Assembly (NCBI GenBank): GCA_021713295.1
Contig: JAKJJU010000016.1
Span: 1 to 59,545, forward strand
Reading direction: 5' to 3'
Origin: Thiotrichales bacterium 19S3-11
Lineage (GTDB): Bacteria > Pseudomonadota > Gammaproteobacteria > Francisellales > Francisellaceae
Length of the DNA: 59,545 bases
Shown here: in pieces, positions 56,707 through 59,545 of the stretch
Numbering within the stretch: position 1 is the first letter of the stretch
Layout of the letters: the number at the start of each line of letters is the position of its first letter
Translations under genes and position numbers: made by a program
The notes under the pieces: model-generated
Seen by the model: only the letters and a program-made list of their open reading frames with translations
Databases searched by the model: none
Told to the model about the DNA's origin: nothing

Positions 56707-58282
56707 ACAATTACAGATGCAAATTTCTAAACGTAGAACTTTTGCTATAATTTCTCACCCAGATGCAGGTAAAACAACGATCACAGAAAAACTATTGCTA
56801 TTTGGTGGTGCAATCCAGCTTGCTGGTGAGGTTAAAGGTAAAAAAGCGTCTCGACATGCAACTTCAGATTGGATGGAGCTTGAAAAGCAGCGTGGCATTT
56901 CTGTTACAACATCTGTGATGCAATTTGATTATGATAATTGTGTTATTAATTTACTAGATACTCCGGGGCATGAGGATTTTTCGGAAGATACCTACCGAAC
57001 ATTGACAGCTGTTGACTCAGCTTTGATGGTTATTGACGGGGTTAAAGGGGTTGAGGCTCGAACGATTAAGTTAATGGAAGTTTGTCGCCTTAGAACAACG
57101 CCAATTATAACCTTTATTAATAAGTTTGATCGTGATGTACGTGACCCTTTAGAGTTGATGGACGAAGTAGAATCAATTTTAAATATTCATTGTGTTCCTA
57201 TGACCTGGCCCATTGGTATGGGAAAATTCTTTAAAGGAATTTATCATCTTTATGAGGATTGTATCTATTTATATGAAACAGGCCATGGATCACATGTTTA
57301 CAATTTTGAGCGTATTGATGGACTGGATAATCCATTGGTCGATGAAAAACTAGGTGATCTTGCTGATGATTTACGTGCTGAAATTGAGTTAGTCAAAGGT
57401 GCTGGTAATGAATTTGATCATAAACAATATTTAGAAGGTAAGATAACGCCTGTTTTTTTTGGAACAGCCTTGGGCAATTTTGGTGTCAAACAATTATTGG
57501 ATTCATTTGCAAACTATGCGCCACCACCGTTATCAAGAGAAACAAATAATCGGGTTGTTAATCCAGATGAAGGAAAATTAACTGGCTTTGTCTTTAAAAT
57601 TCAAGCTAATATGGATCCACAGCATAGAGACCGCATTGCATTTTTTAGAGTATGTTCGGGAAGCTATAAAAAAGGTATGAAGTTGTTTCATGCTAGAGTG
57701 GGCAAACAGGTGCAAATATCAAATGCATTAACGTTTATGGCTGGTGATCGTGAACATGTTGAAGAAGCATATCCAGGTGATGTCATTGGATTGCATAACC
57801 ATGGAAGCATTCAAATTGGGGACACCTTTACTCAGGGTGAGGGACTTAAATTTATCGGTATTCCAAATTTTGCGCCGGAGTTGTTTCGTCGGGTTCAATT
57901 AAAAGATCCACTTAAAATGAAAGCACTACAGAAAGGTTTAACAGAGTTATCCGAAGAAGGGGCAGCTCAAGTTTTTAGGCCATTAAGTAGTAATGATTTA
58001 ATTGTTGGTGCTGTTGGAGTGTTACAGTTTGATGTGGTTGCTCATCGGCTACAGTATGAGTATGGCGTTAAGTGTGCTTATGAAGCAGTTAATGTTCATA
58101 GTGCACGGTGGGTTGAATGCCAAGACGATAAAATAATGACGGCATTTCGTAAAAAGTGTTTTGAAAATCTAGCATTAGATTCTGCTGAAAATCTAGCTTA
58201 TCTTGCACCAACGCGAGTCAATCTATCATTAGCGGAAGAGCGTCATCCTGATGTTGTATTCAGAGCAACCAGAGAGCATTAG
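56699..58282 (+). CDS. prfC: Peptide chain release factor 3
   Basis: 527-residue translational GTPase that recycles RF1/RF2. G1 [10 protein letters not shown]2 with [13 protein letters not shown]3 [14 protein letters not shown] and G4 NKFDRD are all RF3-type. Length is standard. It starts inside the last codons of proQ, so the two are translated together. Confidence 0.97.
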   Translation: MNKQLQMQISKRRTFAIISHPDAGKTTITEKLLLFGGAIQLAGEVKGKKASRHATSDWMELEKQRGISVTTSVMQFDYDNCVINLLDTPGHEDFSEDTYRTLTAVDSALMVIDGVKGVEARTIKLMEVCRLRTTPIITFINKFDRDVRDPLELMDEVESILNIHCVPMTWPIGMGKFFKGIYHLYEDCIYLYETGHGSHVYNFERIDGLDNPLVDEKLGDLADDLRAEIELVKGAGNEFDHKQYLEGKITPVFFGTALGNFGVKQLLDSFANYAPPPLSRETNNRVVNPDEGKLTGFVFKIQANMDPQHRDRIAFFRVCSGSYKKGMKLFHARVGKQVQISNALTFMAGDREHVEEAYPGDVIGLHNHGSIQIGDTFTQGEGLKFIGIPNFAPELFRRVQLKDPLKMKALQKGLTELSEEGAAQVFRPLSSNDLIVGAVGVLQFDVVAHRLQYEYGVKCAYEAVNVHSARWVECQDDKIMTAFRKKCFENLALDSAENLAYLAPTRVNLSLAEERHPDVVFRATREH

Positions 58283-58306
58283 TATATATATTCTATTTTT
58301 GTAAAC

Positions 58307-59269
58307 TTAAACAACCCCTGATTGCAATAAGTCATGCATATGGATAATTCCTAAAACTTCTCTTTTATCATTAATCACAACCAATGATGTAATTTTATAG
58401 GCTTCCATCATATGTACCGCTTTAGTTGCCATGTCATTTTCTGTAATCGTTTTTGGTGTTTTAATCATTACATTAGCAATTAGTGTGTTTTTAATGTCTA
58501 AATTGCTTGCAAAAATTCGTCTTAAATCACCATCAGTAAAGATGCCTAAGAGTTCATTTTGTTCATTAACTACAGTAGTCATGCCCAATCCTTTTTCTGT
58601 AATGACTATGATTGCATCTTTTAATAAAGTATCAGGAGAAATTTTTGGTATGGTTTGACCTACTTTCATTAAATCCTTTACACGCAGAATTAATCGTTTA
58701 CCGAGTGTGCCAGCTGGGTGTGAGAATGCGAAATCTTCTTCCGTGAACCCACGGGCTCTTAATAAGGCAATAGCTAAAGCATCTCCTAGTACTAAAGTTA
58801 CTGTTGTGCTAGCGGTTGGCGCAAGATTATGTGGGCATGCCTCTTTATCAACATGAATATCTAAATTAACAGTCGCCGATTTGGCAAGCATTGACTTTTT
58901 ATTTCCTGTAATGGCAATAAGTGGAATATTTAATCGACTGATAAGGGGTAGTAATTTGATGATTTCTTCAGTGTTACCTGAGTTTGAGATTGCAATAATA
59001 ATATCTGCTTTAGTAATCATGCCAAAGTCACCATGAGCGGCTTCTGCAGGGTGAATAAAAAATGAAGGAGTTCCTGTGCTAGCAAGTGTTGCTGCAATTT
59101 TATTGCCAATATGCCCAGATTTACCCATGCCAATAACAATTACACGTCCCTTTGCATTAAGTATTATTTCACATGCCTGACTAAAGCTTTGATCTAGATT
59201 TTTTTTAACATGGTTGATTGCATCAACTTCAATGCTAAAAACTTCACAAGCATTCTCTAAATAATCCAT
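58307..59269 (-). CDS. kdsD: Arabinose-5-phosphate isomerase
   Basis: 320 residues. The SIS domain (~35-170; VIVIGMGKSGHIGNKIAATLASTG, SNSGNTEEI) and two C-terminal CBS domains (~200-320; GIFTDGDLRR) are those of KdsD/KpsF/GutQ. It converts ribulose-5-phosphate to arabinose-5-phosphate for Kdo in LPS. Being outside a capsule cluster, KdsD is the likelier role. Transcribed away from the rRNA operon. Confidence 0.93.
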   Translation of the reverse strand: MDYLENACEVFSIEVDAINHVKKNLDQSFSQACEIILNAKGRVIVIGMGKSGHIGNKIAATLASTGTPSFFIHPAEAAHGDFGMITKADIIIAISNSGNTEEIIKLLPLISRLNIPLIAITGNKKSMLAKSATVNLDIHVDKEACPHNLAPTASTTVTLVLGDALAIALLRARGFTEEDFAFSHPAGTLGKRLILRVKDLMKVGQTIPKISPDTLLKDAIIVITEKGLGMTTVVNEQNELLGIFTDGDLRRIFASNLDIKNTLIANVMIKTPKTITENDMATKAVHMMEAYKITSLVVINDKREVLGIIHMHDLLQSGVV

Positions 59270-59359
59270 AATAATTCCTGATATTAAATTAATTTTGGCT
59301 CACATTATAAGCAGATTAAATAAGAATATAAATAAAATTAAAAAAGTGCTTTTAATTAG

Positions 59360-59387
59360 TTGACAAAGTCTTCAAACTCGGTAGAAT
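59360..59387 (+). promoter_or_regulatory. rRNA operon promoter
   Basis: TTGACA (59360-59365), a 16-base spacer and TAGAAT (59382-59387), preceded by an AT-rich stretch from about 59320 that suits an UP element. It is 97 bases before 16S. The leader 59388-59483 has no gene. Confidence 0.8.
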
Positions 59388-59483
59388 TCACCCTTGTCGC
59401 CTGAGAGTGGTCAGCGGCAAAGAAGCTTAAAAATAGATTGATATGTAGACACTTACGTTCTTGTTTTAAAAAATTTGAGATTC

Positions 59484-59545
59484 AAACTGAAGAGTTTGAT
59501 CCTGGCTCAGATTGAACGCTGGTGGCATGCTTAACACATGCAAGT
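59484..59545 (+). rRNA. rrs: 16S ribosomal RNA, 5' end only
   Basis: The sequence from AAACTGAAGAGTTTGATCCT through GATTGAACGCTGG and TTAACACATGCAAGT is the start of bacterial 16S rRNA. GTGGCATGCTTAACACATGC is the form seen in Francisella-like gammaproteobacteria. The gene continues past the window. Confidence 0.98.

Overview
The window is AT-rich, densely coded chromosomal DNA from a gammaproteobacterium. It ends inside the 5' end of a 16S rRNA gene. The first 62 bases of that gene, the conserved housekeeping neighbourhoods (holD-rimI-pyrG, prmB-aroC, proQ-prfC) and the low GC suggest the Francisella-like / Thiotrichales part of the class. This is inference; the genus is not determined. Several stand-alone genes look like host-directed effectors, which suggests a host-associated life.

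Layout. 1-1.2 kb: tail of a probable IS630-type transposase, a C58-like cysteine protease candidate on the minus strand and tRNA-Pro(GGG). 1.2-7.7 kb: waaC-nudC, then an MFS exporter with putA. 7.8-11.6 kb: a secreted protein, a LysR regulator and a minus-strand accessory island whose best gene resembles cholera/pertussis-type ADP-ribosyltransferases. 11.7-15 kb: a Kch-type potassium channel and a divergent GntR/MFS pair with a clear operator-promoter region. 15-19.9 kb: a mobile patch with an unknown 332-residue protein between imperfect direct repeats, a decayed IS6-family element with an 8-bp repeat expansion, a 733-residue membrane/coiled protein, and a deletion derivative of the same IS in inverted orientation. 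19.9-28 kb (minus strand): MFS, membrane diguanylate cyclase, shikimate-kinase-like P-loop protein, patatin-like phospholipase and a LplT-PlsC-acyl-ACP synthetase fusion. 28-30.7 kb: holD, rimI, pyrG. 30.9-32.5 kb: an unknown helical protein with a poly-Asn tract.

32.5-36.8 kb holds an isonitrile biosynthesis locus: PvcA/IsnA-type isonitrile synthase, PvcB/IsnB-type Fe(II)/2-oxoglutarate oxygenase and a class A flavin monooxygenase, with a divergent LysR gene. The synthase is split between two frames at an A-AAA-AAA heptamer. 36.9-44.4 kb is housekeeping: gltX, cysS, prmB, aroC, a DedA protein, a PilZ protein and gnd. 44.4-48.6 kb is accessory: an F-box-like protein, a second secreted paralogue, an SDR and small unknown proteins. 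49-54.5 kb carries a BetT-type transporter, a pepsin-like protease and a trpR-trpE-trpG-like operon. In that operon trpE has an exact 60-bp tandem duplication and trpG has lost its catalytic Cys and His. 54.5-59.5 kb: glycosyltransferase, proQ-prfC, kdsD, and the rRNA promoter with the start of 16S.

The best candidates for new biology are the isonitrile locus with its frame-split synthase, the degenerate TrpE/TrpG pair under a TrpR-like regulator, and the scattered effector-like genes (C58-like, ADP-ribosyltransferase-like, F-box-like, CheD/CNF-like, patatin).
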